A DNA stretch of 64,000 nucleotides from contig NW_006281107.1 in assembly GCF_000203795.2 (NCBI RefSeq), forward strand, positions 506,965 through 570,964. The letters are read 5' to 3'. The DNA is from Batrachochytrium dendrobatidis JAM81. Taxonomy: Eukaryota > Chytridiomycota > Chytridiomycetes > Rhizophydiales. A model generated the notes under the pieces. That model was not told the DNA's origin. It saw only the letters and a program-made list of their open reading frames with translations, and ran no database searches. Below are positions 1 through 13,400 of the stretch, in pieces; the first letter of the stretch is position 1, and the number at the start of each line of letters is the position of its first letter. Position numbers and translations under genes: made by a program.

Positions 1-679
1 CAGTCTAAAACCCATTTCAACTCACACTACTTCTCCAGGATAATGGAGCATCCATGTTCTGGTAAGAACCGCGAGAGCAGTTACAAAAAAGAGAGCAAAG
101 TTGGAAACCAGTTCATTACCAGACTGGTCAACAGCAAGATATAAATCGGAGGAGATGGCTTTTCCAATCGGCTGATTTGATTAGACATTAATAAAGCTAG
201 GGTTAGAATGCATACATTCAAATTGTCAAGTGTGGCAGCACGAAGATGATCTGAATCAAAACGCTAATGTGCATCCTTGGTCATGTTATTGATATGGAAA
301 CCAAGGGGTTATTGTTCCAAGCATTTCAAATCAACATCCATGAAAGAAACAGTAGTGCCAAGAGATGTTCTTGTTTAGATCATTTGTAACGCTTTAAAGA
401 AATAGTTGGTGGCTAGGAATAGTATGCAAGCTGGACGCTACTCAGCTCTCAACACAACGTGAGAGTTCATAAACCCAGCTTGAATTTGTTTGGAATATGA
501 ATGCTACTTGAATAACTCAGTTTCTGCTGTATGTATTGCAGTAGAGAATGTAATGAATGGATGCCGCCTTGCCACAGCAACTGAAAAGATAAACGAAGGA
601 CCATTCAAGGGAGCAACCACAACATATTGCACATCAACAGTAGCGAACCTTTTTATCAGTAGGAAATAAACCAATGGAA

Positions 680-705
680 GTAGCCGACTCGTCAGGGTCG
701 GCTAC
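680..705. other. perfect 9-bp stem hairpin in intergenic DNA
   Basis: GTAGCCGAC is followed by an 8-base loop and then its exact reverse complement GTCGGCTAC. It stands out as GC-rich within AT-rich surroundings. No gene ends clearly next to it, so I assign no function. Confidence 0.4.
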
Positions 706-1027
706 ACTACCTTTCTTCCTGTGTCTGATATCAGTCATGACAAGATATGAGATGAGAAGGGCAGATTAGCTCAACAATTTTCTGGAATTTCAAGTTGATT
801 TTTACTGCAATTTTATATTCAAAGATTTGTTTCAAATAGCATTCTGCGAGTCTTTATACGTTAATAATTCAACTGTACGCACTGTTTGATACTTGCTCTT
901 GACTGATTCTTGTATTGATTATAACCAATTAAATCTCAAAGTACAACTATGTCTTGATAGATACGATCCACTGTTTGATTCATTCAATTCTTATATTGTC
1001 ACGTGGTGTCAGCTTGCGTTTGTTTTA

Positions 1028-1299
1028 TCGTGTTCACGTAAAATGAAACACTTTTCTGTATTGATTCTGCACTTTATTCTGCCTTGGAATCAACAACAGT
1101 TGAGTATTCGTTGTATTTTATTACTAGACATTCTCAGTTCTTTTAAACACAACGTCCATAATACAATCAAACTACTTGTCCACCTTTGGAAGTCATACAT
1201 TGTGCGATCACTAGACTCGTTCATTGCAATCCACATGTTGGGTTGAATTACTCTTAATCCAACTGTGTAAAACTCCATCTCTGTTTTGATATACAACTG
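1028..1299. mobile_element. degenerate TA-flanked inverted-repeat element (copy H)
   Basis: The left end reads TA then TCGTGTTCACGTAAAATG, matching the family end CAGCCGTATTCACGTAAA. The right end near 1285-1299 is a decayed complement. The interior around 1120-1220 (acacaacgtccat, then a stretch resembling gatcaccagattc) aligns with the copy at 51524-51974, which supports shared ancestry. It has no coding capacity. Boundaries are approximate. Confidence 0.5.
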
Positions 1300-1426
1300 C
1301 GACAATATTTATTTGTAATGCTCTTACTCTACGCATCATTGTTTTTCTGCATGGTATTGAATTTAAATTATATTTAATTAGGGCTTGGAATAAACTCGAC
1401 TTTTTTTAATTCTAATAGTATTCAAA

Positions 1427-1987
1427 ATGGCCATGGTAGAACCCTCCGTTGAGGGAGGAACTAGAGGAGTCCCATATATTCCTGGTCCAAAGATTACAGT
1501 GGCAAGTGTTGCATATCTGATTTTGTCAAGATTCATTTTATTTTCAAAGGTAGCATAACAAAATCCAGTTTCGGTTCACTAACATTGCACTATTTTGAAT
1601 CATTAGCTTGCTACAGATAGTCAGGATTTAGGTTCTGCTACGTTTTGTATTAGTAACGAAGATCACACCTTGGGAAATGCATTAAGATATATTATCATGA
1701 AAAAGTAAAATCACTTGGATTGTTCATCATTTATGAATGGAACTGACAGTTTAAATGCAATCATTAGTCCTGCTGTAAGTTTCTGTGGGTACTCTGTGCC
1801 TCATCCATCCGAGTACCAGATCAACTTGCGGATTCAGACAGACGGATCCATAACAGCCGTGGATGCTCTACACAAAGGTCTTGACGATCTGGTTGACATG
1901 ACCACTCATGTAAAAGAATCTTTTAAAGACAAGGTCAAACAAGGAGAGTTTGAAATACACGATGGTGCCGATATTCATGCTAAATAA
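1427..1987 (+). CDS. RPC19: RNA polymerase I and III subunit AC19 (RPAC2)
   Basis: Small alpha-like subunit shared by RNA polymerases I and III; its partner is AC40. Proposed exons are 1427-1549, 1607-1704 and 1768-1987, giving 146 aa, close to the family size. The second junction is well fixed: donor at 1705 and acceptor before 1768 restore MKNPAVSFCGYS. The diagnostic stretch EDHTLGNALRYIIMK is followed by CGYSVPHPSE, INLRIQT and AVDALHKGL, all hallmark positions of the dimerisation domain. A branch-like CACTAAC lies in intron 1. The N-terminal 41 residues are poorly conserved, so the end of exon 1 could be further left. Confidence 0.93.
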
Positions 1988-2109
1988 ACTTTCTATACAA
2001 TATCAAACTTTATAAATGTTGCATCGATGAATGACGCTTCAAAACATTACATCCAGTTGATAAATAACTATTTTGTTCAAACCCATAAAAATAAATTTAC
2101 TAAAAATAT

Positions 2110-2180
2110 TCCCCGTCGGGGAATCGAACCCCGGCCACCTGTGTGAGAGACAGGTATCCTAACCACTGGACTAACGAGGA
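2110..2180 (-). tRNA. tRNA-Glu (CTC)
   Basis: Read on the minus strand, this folds as a standard cloverleaf. The 7-bp acceptor stem pairs TCCTCGT with ACGGGGA. The D arm holds AGTCCAGTGGTTAGGAT. The anticodon stem CCTGT/ACAGG encloses loop CTCTCAC with anticodon CTC. The T arm is CGGGGTTCGATTCCCCG. There is no intron. It lies between the RPC19 stop and the first ~340-bp element and is expected to use its internal A and B boxes. Confidence 0.96.
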
Positions 2181-2266
2181 TATATCATTTTTTAACCTCT
2201 ATATATAACATGTTTTTTAAACCAATTCTTTACCACACTATTTCTAGTGATTATTTGATGAATCAT

Positions 2267-2604
2267 TGGCTGTATTCATATACAATACAGGACCAAGAGT
2301 CTTGAATACATAATAAACACTCAATTCCATTCAATAAAATTGCTTTTTAAACTCCCTGACAAACTACTGATTTATTGATTGGATATGCTGTCAATCGTTC
2401 AATACCAATATTGCAAGGTATATTTTTACACTTTCTATTCCTAAACCCTGCTGAGAGTTACTTGAATAAAGAGTGGATTTGCATGACGTCCAATCCCAGA
2501 TAATCAAGAATGTCGATCTGTGACAAGAAATCCCAACAAATACTGTGTATTCCAAAGCAAAATACTGTTCAACACAAGTATGACATTCTGCATAAATATG
2601 CCTG
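2267..2604. mobile_element. ~340-bp inverted-repeat element, copy B1
   Basis: This copy is nearly identical to 3899-4237, in the same orientation. It opens with GGCTGTATTCATATAC and closes with CATAAATATGCCTG followed by TA, an imperfect terminal inverted repeat. Short open frames inside occur in both copies but look like by-products rather than genes. It is non-coding and sits just upstream of the secreted-protein gene. Confidence 0.8.
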
Positions 2605-2848
2605 TAACCAAAGGTACACGCTTTGGTTGAATGGATTTCCACAATACCAAATGGTTTACCTTGTGTTGACCGTCCTACATAGTAGCCCTAATCCTGTACG
2701 TTTGCCATGTTTTCGACTATGCAACGTGATATTTATGTGCCAAACCTTGTCATAGAACAGTATACCTTAAATATTTAGGGCTGGCCTCTGTAGTCTGGTT
2801 ATAAACCCAACCCCAACCTCCTCCAAAGTATATCCAACTCTAGCTGAC

Positions 2849-3829
2849 ATGAAATGCCCACTTATTTTTACTATACTTTTTACCTTGATTAGCAGCATTC
2901 ATGCTATCTTACCAGAACATCAAGCCTGTACATCAAGGTCATTGAGCACTTTAGAAGAAACGACTACGGATACCAATGTCCAGGATCCTAACCAACAGCG
3001 TAAAGCCGAGCTTATTTCTAAAACAGTCGCAGAATTAAAATTGGAAATGGTTAAAACTAGCAGGAGGCCAATTGGCAATCCCGGATACGATGTCAAATTC
3101 GAGCCTGATCCTACAGTTCCTCAGAGTAGTCAGGCTTGTGCAACGACCTTGTATTGGGGAAGAGAGGCATTTCTTCAAGCACTATTACTTGTTATTTCAG
3201 AACTTCCTGGTTTTGGCGAACAGGATGAAGGTCGTAGGCCTACATCCCTTTATCGTGGACTCGCAGGCCGACTTCAGTCCGCCTTGCAGCCACATCCCGA
3301 TCATAATCCAATTATACTTGGTATAGCAGCAGAATATGTTCGAACCAACGTGTCAAATTATAGAAAAAAAACTGGGACTTATTTGTCCATGGTTTGGTCG
3401 CTCGTTAATGAATTTCGTACTTGGATCAAACAACTACAGACATTTTTGGATCGGATTCATTTTCGAATCACACATAGACCAACAGTACACATGTTGAGAG
3501 AATTTAGAAAGGTTTTTAGTGAAATCAGCAAAAACCTTCAAAAGCAACAAAAACATACATACAAGGCAATCATAAATCTAGGAACCACTTTGTTTGAAGC
3601 CAGAGAAATGCTCGAGAAAGTTAAAGGTGCAATGCATGACGCCAACAATTTCTACAAGTCAAGGGTTTCGTTAATCTTGCCAATATTTAAGATTTATCTT
3701 GAAAGTGAGTCGTATGATTCAACTTTTCTTGACAGAGTGTTGCGGGTCTGGTTGCTACTTTTCGATAAATTAGATACGATCGCACAAAAGGTGGCTGCCA
3801 GCATAGCGGATGAGCCATTGGATCTCTGA
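2849..3829 (+). CDS. secreted protein of unknown function, single exon
   Basis: An uninterrupted 326-aa frame, unusual here because almost every neighbour is split by introns. It begins with a clear secretion signal: MKCPLIF, then a hydrophobic core ending near SSIHA, so cleavage around residue 20 is likely. The mature part has two cysteines (in EHQACTS and SSQACAT), a tyrosine/proline-containing segment to about residue 130, and a basic, helix-rich C-terminal half with possible coiled coil (residues ~190-290). I recognise no catalytic motif or named domain. It lies between two direct copies of the same element (2267-2604 and 3899-4237). Chytrids carry lineage-specific families of secreted proteins, and this could be one, but that is inference. 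Confidence 0.75.
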   Translation: MKCPLIFTILFTLISSIHAILPEHQACTSRSLSTLEETTTDTNVQDPNQQRKAELISKTVAELKLEMVKTSRRPIGNPGYDVKFEPDPTVPQSSQACATTLYWGREAFLQALLLVISELPGFGEQDEGRRPTSLYRGLAGRLQSALQPHPDHNPIILGIAAEYVRTNVSNYRKKTGTYLSMVWSLVNEFRTWIKQLQTFLDRIHFRITHRPTVHMLREFRKVFSEISKNLQKQQKHTYKAIINLGTTLFEAREMLEKVKGAMHDANNFYKSRVSLILPIFKIYLESESYDSTFLDRVLRVWLLLFDKLDTIAQKVAASIADEPLDL

Positions 3830-3898
3830 TATGATGGCATACCGACTGTTGGTGAAATTCATTGTTTGGAAAATAAACTTGTTTTGATAGATTGTTTA

Positions 3899-4237
3899 CA
3901 AGCCGTATTCATATACAATACAGGACCAAGAGTCTTGAATACATAATAAACACTCGATTACATTCAATAAAATTGTTTTTTAAACTCCCTGACAAACTAC
4001 TGATTTATTGATTGGATATGCTGTCAATCGTTCAATACCAATATTGCGAGGTATAGTTTTATACTTTCTATTCCTAAACCCTGCTGAGAGTTACTTGAAT
4101 AAAGAGTGGATTTGCATGACGTCCAATCCCAGATAATCAAGAATGTCGATCTGTGACAAGAAATCCCAACAAATACTGTGTATTCCAAAGCAAAATACTG
4201 TTCAACACAAGTATGACATTCTACATAAATATGCCTG
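3899..4237. mobile_element. ~340-bp inverted-repeat element, copy B2
   Basis: Direct repeat of copy B1. The left end is TA-CAAGCCGTATTCATATAC and the right end CATAAATATGCCTG-TA, so both ends abut a TA dinucleotide, as expected of Tc1/mariner-type target duplication. Differences from B1 are scattered single bases. It fills the gap between the stop codons of the secreted-protein gene and LSM3, and may carry their 3' ends. Confidence 0.85.
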
Positions 4238-4288
4238 TAACTAATAAAATAAATGCAGTTTTCAGTAAAATATATTTGTTTTTGAAGC

Positions 4289-4950
4289 TCATGTCCGTTT
4301 GGGAGGAGCAACCAAGATCACTCCGTCTCCACGCACAAACAGCATCTCGTAGTTTTTGGTGACAATCTAAACAATTAAACAAGTGTCAAATGGATGCATA
4401 ATCAGGATTCAAAGCTTACGATTGAAGAAATGATCAAGTTCAAGGCAATGAAAAACCTACCTCTGATGACTCTTCGTCTTCATTTTCATCCAAGTGAACT
4501 ACTGTGATAGACTCTTCTACTTCGCCAAGAACCATATTCATATGTTGATCGTATGCCTAAAAAGAGACATGGGGTGAGCATACCGACTCATGTGGGTTCA
4601 ACTGGCTTGAATTAAGGCTACAAGAATGCAGGCAATCAACCCATATAAATCCATTTCAAAATGCATACATGAAGCTTGCCACGGAGTTCTCTGTCTCCTC
4701 TCATCTTGACATAGATTCTTTCATCTAAAGATAGTCGCACCAAGTCCAGTGGCTAGAGTTGAACATTGGATAGAAACAGGAAATATTTGATCAGTTGTCT
4801 GCTGCCTGTAGAATTAGCATTGACATCAGAACGGCTGTTTGTTCTCATAGTAGACAAGAAACAGCCCAAACATCTAATGAGTAAATCCACCTCTGTAGTC
4901 TGGACCGTCTCTTCTGCCATATGACGTTGTTCTTGTTCAGGATCAGACAT
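4289..4950 (-). CDS. LSM3: U6 snRNA-associated Sm-like protein LSM3
   Basis: Member of the LSM2-8 ring that binds the U6 snRNA 3' end in the nucleus and of the LSM1-7 ring in cytoplasmic mRNA decay. Exons on the minus strand are 4891-4950, 4669-4752, 4461-4556 and 4289-4366; together they encode 105 aa, the normal size. The Sm1 motif is visible in [20 protein letters not shown] and [18 protein letters not shown], and Sm2 in [18 protein letters not shown]. The donor after exon 1 is GTGGAT, weak but required to join TTE to PLDLVRL. The stop lies about 50 bp from element B2. Confidence 0.95.
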
Positions 4951-5147
4951 TGTTCAAGATTGCAATGTATGAAAATAGTAAAAAGTATCAAATGGCAAAC
5001 TGATGCCAAAATCGTGTATTGCAAGACAACTGAAAAGATTACTGCTGCACAGATCAGGTTATAAATGGAATGCTGCTTTATAGTAATATACAGTGCAAGA
5101 AATTATGAGTTTATTTGATATAACTTGATTGGCCATGATACTAATAA

Positions 5148-7325
5148 TCATAGCATCTTGGACATGTATGGTCCATCCAATTCATATCCTAGTTTGCGGT
5201 AATAGTGACGAGTACCTACGCCTGAAATAACAGATAGTTTGACACTTCCATGCTCTTCTTTGGCAATTCGCTCGGCTTCTTCCATTAGCATGGTGCCAAA
5301 CCCTTGATGCTGGAATTTTGTTGGATCGCGATTGTGAACTGGAACTACACTGCCATATACATGCAACTCTCGCACAATAGAGCATTGTCCGACAGTCTTG
5401 AGTTCAGGTCGGAACACGGCCTCACTGCACTTTCGAAGACGTAGTAGACCAATAAGAATATCTTGCTCTGGATCTTCATACGAAAGAAAGGTTTCCCATC
5501 CACCATTGGCCACGTAATCACGACGGATCAATTCCACTTGGTCTGGACGTACCTTGTTATGAATGTCCTGAATACCAACCTCTCGCGTGCGCACATCACG
5601 ACATTCGGTACCAAGATCTTTCATACGACTCAAGGCAAGCTCTCTTAGATTACCATATTCGACGCCGGATGTCACTAGTGGCATAGGAATATCCCTACAG
5701 TTATCAAAAGATGCAACACTTAGTTTGTGTAGATCTAGAATGCCATGAATAGACTAGAGGTTAACGTAATAGCACACTACCTTTGTACACGATATACACG
5801 AGTCCAAGGAGGTACCATGGCCAGAATCTTGGCAATAAGATTAACAAGTGCTTGTGGAGCATAGTTTTTGTATCTTCCAGTGCGCCATAATTCATACAAA
5901 CCAGTTCCACGAATAACCAAAGTTGGATATAATTTTAGACCATCCGATCTAAATGCAGGGTTTTCAAAATATTCTTTAAATTGCTCCAGATCACGTTCCA
6001 TCCCAACATTGGGCAAGTCGGGCATCATATGAACCACAACCTTGTATCCAGTATCCTTTGCTAGTTGAAATGTCTCGCATACTGCTTTTACAGTATGCCC
6101 TCTATTTTGTTGCATTAAAAAGCAGGTGTTAGCCAAGCATTAAAAACATTCTATTTCATCATGTCTTAAATACTAAAGCTGTATCTACCTGTTTGTATCT
6201 CTGGCAACGTCTTCGTATACACTTTGAACACCGATTTCAAGTCTGGTACAACCATATCGCAGCATTTGGCTGAGATGTGGTTTGAGACAGTAATCTGGAC
6301 GCGTTTCAATAGTAATACCGATGCATTTGGTTTGACTTTGTTCAGAAAATCTAGCAAGAGTATTGACATTTAGAAAGCTAGTCATGATGCAAGATCAAAT
6401 CAGTTTGGTGAGATTGTGCATGCCTTTAAATTACCTGACTGCTTCATCAATATCATTGCTGGAATGGCCAGTGAGAGCATCGTGAAGTCTCGAAATAAAC
6501 CAATTACGATAATTTTCACCAAGTGACATAAAGGTTCCACCCATGATAATATATTCAACCTTGTCGCAACTATGCCCTAGACTCTTGAGTTGATCAATAC
6601 GACCTCGTGCCTGTTCATATGGATTATAACGTGAACGAATGGCACGCATTGAAGTGGGTTCATAGCCAGTGTATGATTGTGTCGAGTATTCGAAATCAGA
6701 GTCTGGCCCTCCAGGACAATATCTAAAGATTGATTGCAGTAAAAATAGACAAGGTTGAGTAAAAGCTGAGCCAGTCTAGTATTTAAACAATCGAGTTCAA
6801 ACATGTAGGTTACAACCAACCACTTACACACAGATATTTCCAGTCATTGCAATGTGAGGACATCTATGTGGCTTGCACATGACTGCCACAACAGCAATCT
6901 ATAAAATGCGTATTTGGATCAGAGAATATACAAGTACAAATCAACAGTGACGCAGTTTGCATTCAAGACCTACCCCAGATGCAGTTCTAACAGGTTTTGC
7001 ACGAATCTTGGGCAACAGAGTTGCACGATGTTGTTCAGGGATAGCAGCAATAATATCAACTAGTTTGGGTTGAGTATGCATCTTGTATTTGCGAGAAATT
7101 CTGGATTTGATTCCATTGAGATTTACATCCTTTCCCTCTTTTACCGCAACAACAAGTTCATGAACAATCTGGTATTAAAATAGTCAGCTTGATGAAAGAT
7201 GTATAAAAGTAATAATCTCAAGTATCATGTAAAGTTTGGCTAAAAATAGGTTTATTAAAAAAGCATACCTCGCTACATGCTTTAAATAGAATCATACTAA
7301 AATCGGGTGAAGTGACAGTGGCCAT
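5148..7325 (-). CDS. ELP3: Elongator catalytic subunit Elp3
   Basis: Radical-SAM/acetyltransferase subunit of Elongator, which makes cm5-type modifications on wobble uridine of tRNAs. Seven exons (7269-7325, 6974-7168, 6828-6898, 6435-6722, 6189-6350, 5781-6101, 5148-5694) join to 546 aa, the usual length. The radical-SAM part contains the iron-sulfur cluster region [20 protein letters not shown], then MGGTFMSL and ETRPDYC. The C-terminal GNAT fold shows [13 protein letters not shown] and [15 protein letters not shown]. The N-terminus [11 protein letters not shown] is the least certain part, since a frame without stops continues upstream. It is transcribed divergently from ATG12 with about 500 bp between the starts. 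Confidence 0.96.
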
Positions 7326-7832
7326 GATGCACAAAAGTAAAGTGGATCGAAAAACTAGAATGTTTGAAATGAACAACATTAGCATCACTAGCCCACATGA
7401 TTGACAACCAAAGTAAAGCTCTAATAAGAGTATATTGAACGACAATAGATGATGGGTCAGAAATAGCGAATCATTTCTACATGAATGATGTAAAGTCAAG
7501 ACCAAGGATAAACAGCTGCATGAGAATGCAAAAGAAGGATTTGCCAAGCCAAAGTAAAACAATAAGCCCAGCAAACCCATTGCACCATACAGCAGGTTAG
7601 TCCAGAGCACAAGACTCACAGTCATTGTCAGACTGACGTGCAAATGAAATTCAAGTTCATCATTTCCCATAATCAATTCAGTATTATCAAAACACAGACA
7701 AGCCAACTTACATGATAATAATTGAATAGAAAAGAAAAGAAAATTGTCGAGTGATGAACACGCTTTAGATTTTCAATCACCAAATTCGGATTGTAAAGTG
7801 TTGAGCACACTCGAGTAACAACAGTTTGTGTT

Positions 7833-8339
7833 ATGGAATCGAGTCCGCCGTCTCAGAAACTGTCTCAGAAACTGTCTCACAAACTGTCTCCACTACAGTC
7901 AGAGTCAAATACTGAGAAATACTCGAGTAAATACTCTGCAATGGATTATAGTTAAACATCAACTTTGGATTTAACTAATCAACCTTGACTTGCATTCTAC
8001 ACAGATGAAGTTCCTGATAAAGTTGTCGTTCGACTCAAGGCTACAGGAAGTGCTCCTATTTTAAAACAAACAGTATTCAAGATCTCCTCATCAAGCAAGT
8101 TTCAGAATGTTATTGCTTTCTTACGAAAAGAGTTGGCATACAAACAGGGAACTATGGTGAGTTCATCTGGTTGTATTGCTCGTATTAATATCAACTCATT
8201 CTCTGGTTGAATTCAGTTCGTGTATGTCAATTCCTCATTCGCTCCATCCCCAGACGAAGGTATTGACAATCTGTATCGATGCTTTGCAATCGATGGCAAA
8301 CTGATTGTGAATTATTCTATTACACCAGCATGGGGTTGA
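7833..8339 (+). CDS. ATG12: ubiquitin-like autophagy protein Atg12
   Basis: Ubiquitin-like modifier conjugated to Atg5 during autophagosome formation. Exons 7833-7950, 8005-8156 and 8217-8339 encode 130 aa. The ubiquitin-like fold is clear from [31 protein letters not shown] and the end [11 protein letters not shown], whose terminal glycine is the one activated by Atg7 without prior processing. The N-terminal ~40 residues are low-complexity and contain three tandem copies of a 12-bp unit (7851-7886) encoding SQKL, SQKL and SHKL. The divergent neighbour is ELP3; the 3' neighbour is convergent RPT3. Confidence 0.95.
7851..7886 (+). repeat. in-frame 3 x 12-bp tandem repeat in ATG12
   Basis: TCTCAGAAACTG occurs twice, followed by TCTCACAAACTG, in frame and encoding [12 protein letters not shown] in the disordered head of Atg12. 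It has the expected form of replication slippage and may vary in copy number between strains. Confidence 0.85.
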
Positions 8340-8534
8340 TGTTTAAATGTATAATGAATCTACATGATTCCCACACTGTACTTTTCAAAAATATTTCACT
8401 TGTAATCCCATTTGTAATCGACCGTAAACGAGCAGTGCTCTTCATTTACATCTGTCTCCATCTTGCCTACAAATCTCAAGTATAAACATCGAGGCAGTAG
8501 TCAATCGGGCCATTCTCTGCTTTCAAAACACAGA

Positions 8535-10381
<1,847 letters not shown>

Positions 10382-10482
10382 TCTGTTGTTTAGATTGTCT
10401 TGAACCAGCGAGCAATTCTTAACCTCTGACCACGTGATGCATTGTCAGAAACTCACTTTCGGACCGAATCTTGACCAACAAA
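10382..10482. promoter_or_regulatory. shared RPT3/RAD50 divergent promoter region
   Basis: Only 101 bp separate the two start codons, so the 5' untranslated and promoter elements of both genes must overlap or be very short. I could not pick out a convincing TATA box. Confidence 0.5.
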
Positions 10483-13400
10483 ATGGCAACTCTCGACAAA
10501 TTGTTGATTAGGTTGGCATGGAATTGCTGGTCATATTTCATTCTGTTTGATTCAACTGGTCTCATCTTGAATGATCATTATTTAGAGGTGTTCGTGCATT
10601 TGCTCCAGACCGAACAGAAACACTCGAATTTGGCACTCCACTTACAATTATTGTCGGTCACAACGGTGCTGGTAAAACTGTATGGCTAATCTAGTCATGA
10701 TGTTATATAGTCAATGTAATCAATCAACAGGATAAAATTCTAAATTTCAGTGTGAATTGCTAGACAATTATCGAATGTCTTAAATACGCTACAACTGGTG
10801 ATCTTCCACCCAACACAAAGAATGGTGCTTTTGTCTACGATCCCAAAGTGTGTAATGCTCTTTGTAATCCATTCAATCTTTGAGTATCAGATTCAACGTT
10901 CGCTTATACACTTTTATCATTGTAGCTTGCACATACTAGCGAGGTCAAGGCTCAGGTTAAACTACGATTCTACAATGTTCGTGGCCAAGAAGTGACTTGC
11001 ACTCGATCACTGATTGTCGTGCAGAAATTATCATCCAAAACAATGCGCACGCTTGACTCAATCTTGTCCATTAAAGATCCACGTACAGGTGAGGTGCATG
11101 ATCTGAGTTCACGCTGTGCTGTTGTGGATGAAGAGCTTGCACCACATTTGTCTGTGTCGAAAGCAATTTTGGAACATGTCGTCTTTTGTCATCAAGAGGA
11201 CTCGTTTTGGCCACTATCTGAGCCTGCTTCCCTTAAAAAAAAATTCGACGAGATCTTTGCTTCCACTAGGTGAGTAATCCAGTTTGATTCTGTAACAATT
11301 AAGCATTTTCTCACACTCGACTGGTCAAATCAATAGATATACAAAAGCACTGGTTGAAATTCGAGACCAAAAAAAACTTTTGACTGGCATTGCAAAAGAG
11401 TGTGAAAAAGAGTTGGTATATCTGCGTACCAACAAAGACAAGGCCAAAAGAGTAGGATGGATTCACAACTGTATAGATACAATTTGCGTATCTTGCTTCA
11501 ATCCTGTTGATGTTGACCAGTTTTGTATGTTTGGAATGTTTATTCGTATATTTTAGGTACGCGAATCTTTTGCCGAGGCTAATGCACACATTCAAAGTAC
11601 CCGCACTCGAATTAACCAGCTGGATAATGGTGAAATTGATCAAGTTGTTGCTCAGATCACCAGTCATCTTGAAAAACAACAAGGAATTAGCAACCTGGCC
11701 GCCCGTCGTGAAAATGCCGTGCATGAGCGTGACATGATTTCAAATCGCATCCAAGAAATGTCAAGCAATCTTGAAATATACCATGGTATAGCTTTTAAAC
11801 CATTGGTTTTTTAAAAGCCATTCTAATCTACTTTTGACACTGTGATGGAGTCTAACACGTTTGGCTTAATCACCTAGAAACTGACAACGAGTTGAAACAG
11901 CTTCTTGAGCAATATATATGCTCTGTTGGAAATCAAAGTGAGGAACAGACGGCATTGGAAACACATAAAGACAATCTTGAACATAATTTGACTGTTCTCG
12001 GTACACAAATATCAAACTTTTACACTAGACGAGGTCAATTGGAAGCAGAGCACGAGGTTGGTGTTGAATGCAAACATCAAAGTTTTGGTATATGATCTGA
12101 CAGTCTTGTTGAATTTTTCATTACAGGCATATCAAAGGCAGCTTCAAAATCGTCAAGCCTTGATTACAGAATTGATCAAACAATATTCTTTTGAAGATTT
12201 TAACGTTGCCAATTTGGATGATGCGGACATTGATCGCTTTATGCAATTACTTCAATCCAAAATTACTGAACAACAAACAACATTGGCAGAGCACAAGGCA
12301 CGGTTACTTTATTGACTGTATTGATTATAAAAATATGTACTGACTTTCAAATCTCAATGCTAAATATTAGTCTGAATCGAAAACAAAAGAATCTCAAATT
12401 TCGGCTCAAATGCAACAGATTCACGGTGATGTATCTATGATAGATCAAACAAAAAGAATGTACAGATCTCAGATGGTCAGTATTCATTTTACTTTGATTC
12501 CAATACTTTGCAAATTGACCACTAAAGCACATCTTGAATCCATTTCACCTGGTCGTTAACACTCAACATTATATTGACTGTTCTACCATTTGCATATGCC
12601 ACCAGGATGCTTTAAATACGCGCATTTCAGAATCTAATGCTAAAATAAACGCAGTTCAAGTAGGAAAGATTGAAATCGATTCCGCAGTGGTAGATCTTGC
12701 TAGCGAGAAAGCTCGTTTAGAGCAAGCTCAAACATTGTTTAGCAATAATCAAATTGATCAAGAGCTTATGCGTGTGCAAGCTCAGCTTACTGAGTGCGAG
12801 CGAAATCTACAAATAAAAGGGAAAGAAATATCGGCAGCATCTTTACAAACGGACACTCGTGCACGGCATGCAATCAAAACAGCAGACCATTCAAAAAAAA
12901 CTGCATCAAAAGAAAACATGTATGATCCAATTTGCCGACATAAACTTTGTAATTTTTTAATGGCTGTCTTTTGACATTTAAACAACTTCTGTGTAAATAG
13001 TATGGCAGAATTGGCAAGCGAAATATTTAATGTTTTAAATATTACACCAGCATTTGAGGATTATACTGCAGAACTTGATGCAGCACTCAAGTAAGTTTAA
13101 TTGTATACCGACTTGAATTAGTGTAGTATTTTGGGTTTTAATGGCATGGTTGTGCGTATTAGATCTCGACAAGAAAGATGTGCCAAGCTGGACCAGCTTC
13201 GTACAGAACGTCTATTACAAATTTCATCAATCAATGTAAAGCTAACCGCTGCTCAGGAATCTCTCAAAATCAAAGAAGCCGAGGAGAAAAGTATGGCAAT
13301 TATATTTATTTGCCATTATTTTTAATTTATTCTTGGATAAAACTTGCAAGCATTTGTAACCAACACTTATTATTTACTGCAGTAAAACTATTTAAAGTGA

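Larger units (their letters stand above)
1..1426. other. gene-free left flank
   Basis: I see no convincing exon on either strand in this stretch. The two short open frames near its right end (893-1305) fall partly inside a degenerate inverted-repeat element (see 1028-1299) and have no recognisable domain. The only other structure I noticed is a GC-rich hairpin at 680-705. The first few hundred bases could be the untranslated flank of a gene beyond the window edge, which cannot be judged here. Confidence 0.5.

Noticed and set aside
893..1305. Open frames of 117 and 71 codons on both strands
   Set aside because: They overlap a degenerate element, have no domain, and lack clear start context.
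2391..2642. Short minus-strand frame repeated at 4024-4311, looking like a two-member gene family
   Set aside because: Both lie inside copies of the same non-coding element; the similarity is explained by the repeat.
2267..4237. Classical composite transposon with the secreted-protein gene as cargo
   Set aside because: No transposase and no outer target duplication is visible, and copy B1 lacks a clean TA at its left end. Independent insertions remain equally likely, so it is listed only as a finding.
7218..7706. 162-codon minus-strand frame that runs in frame into ELP3 exon 1
   Set aside because: The upstream part is hydrophobic and unlike any Elp3 N-terminus, while starting at [11 protein letters not shown] gives the normal 546-aa length. 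Most likely a chance open frame in the divergent region.
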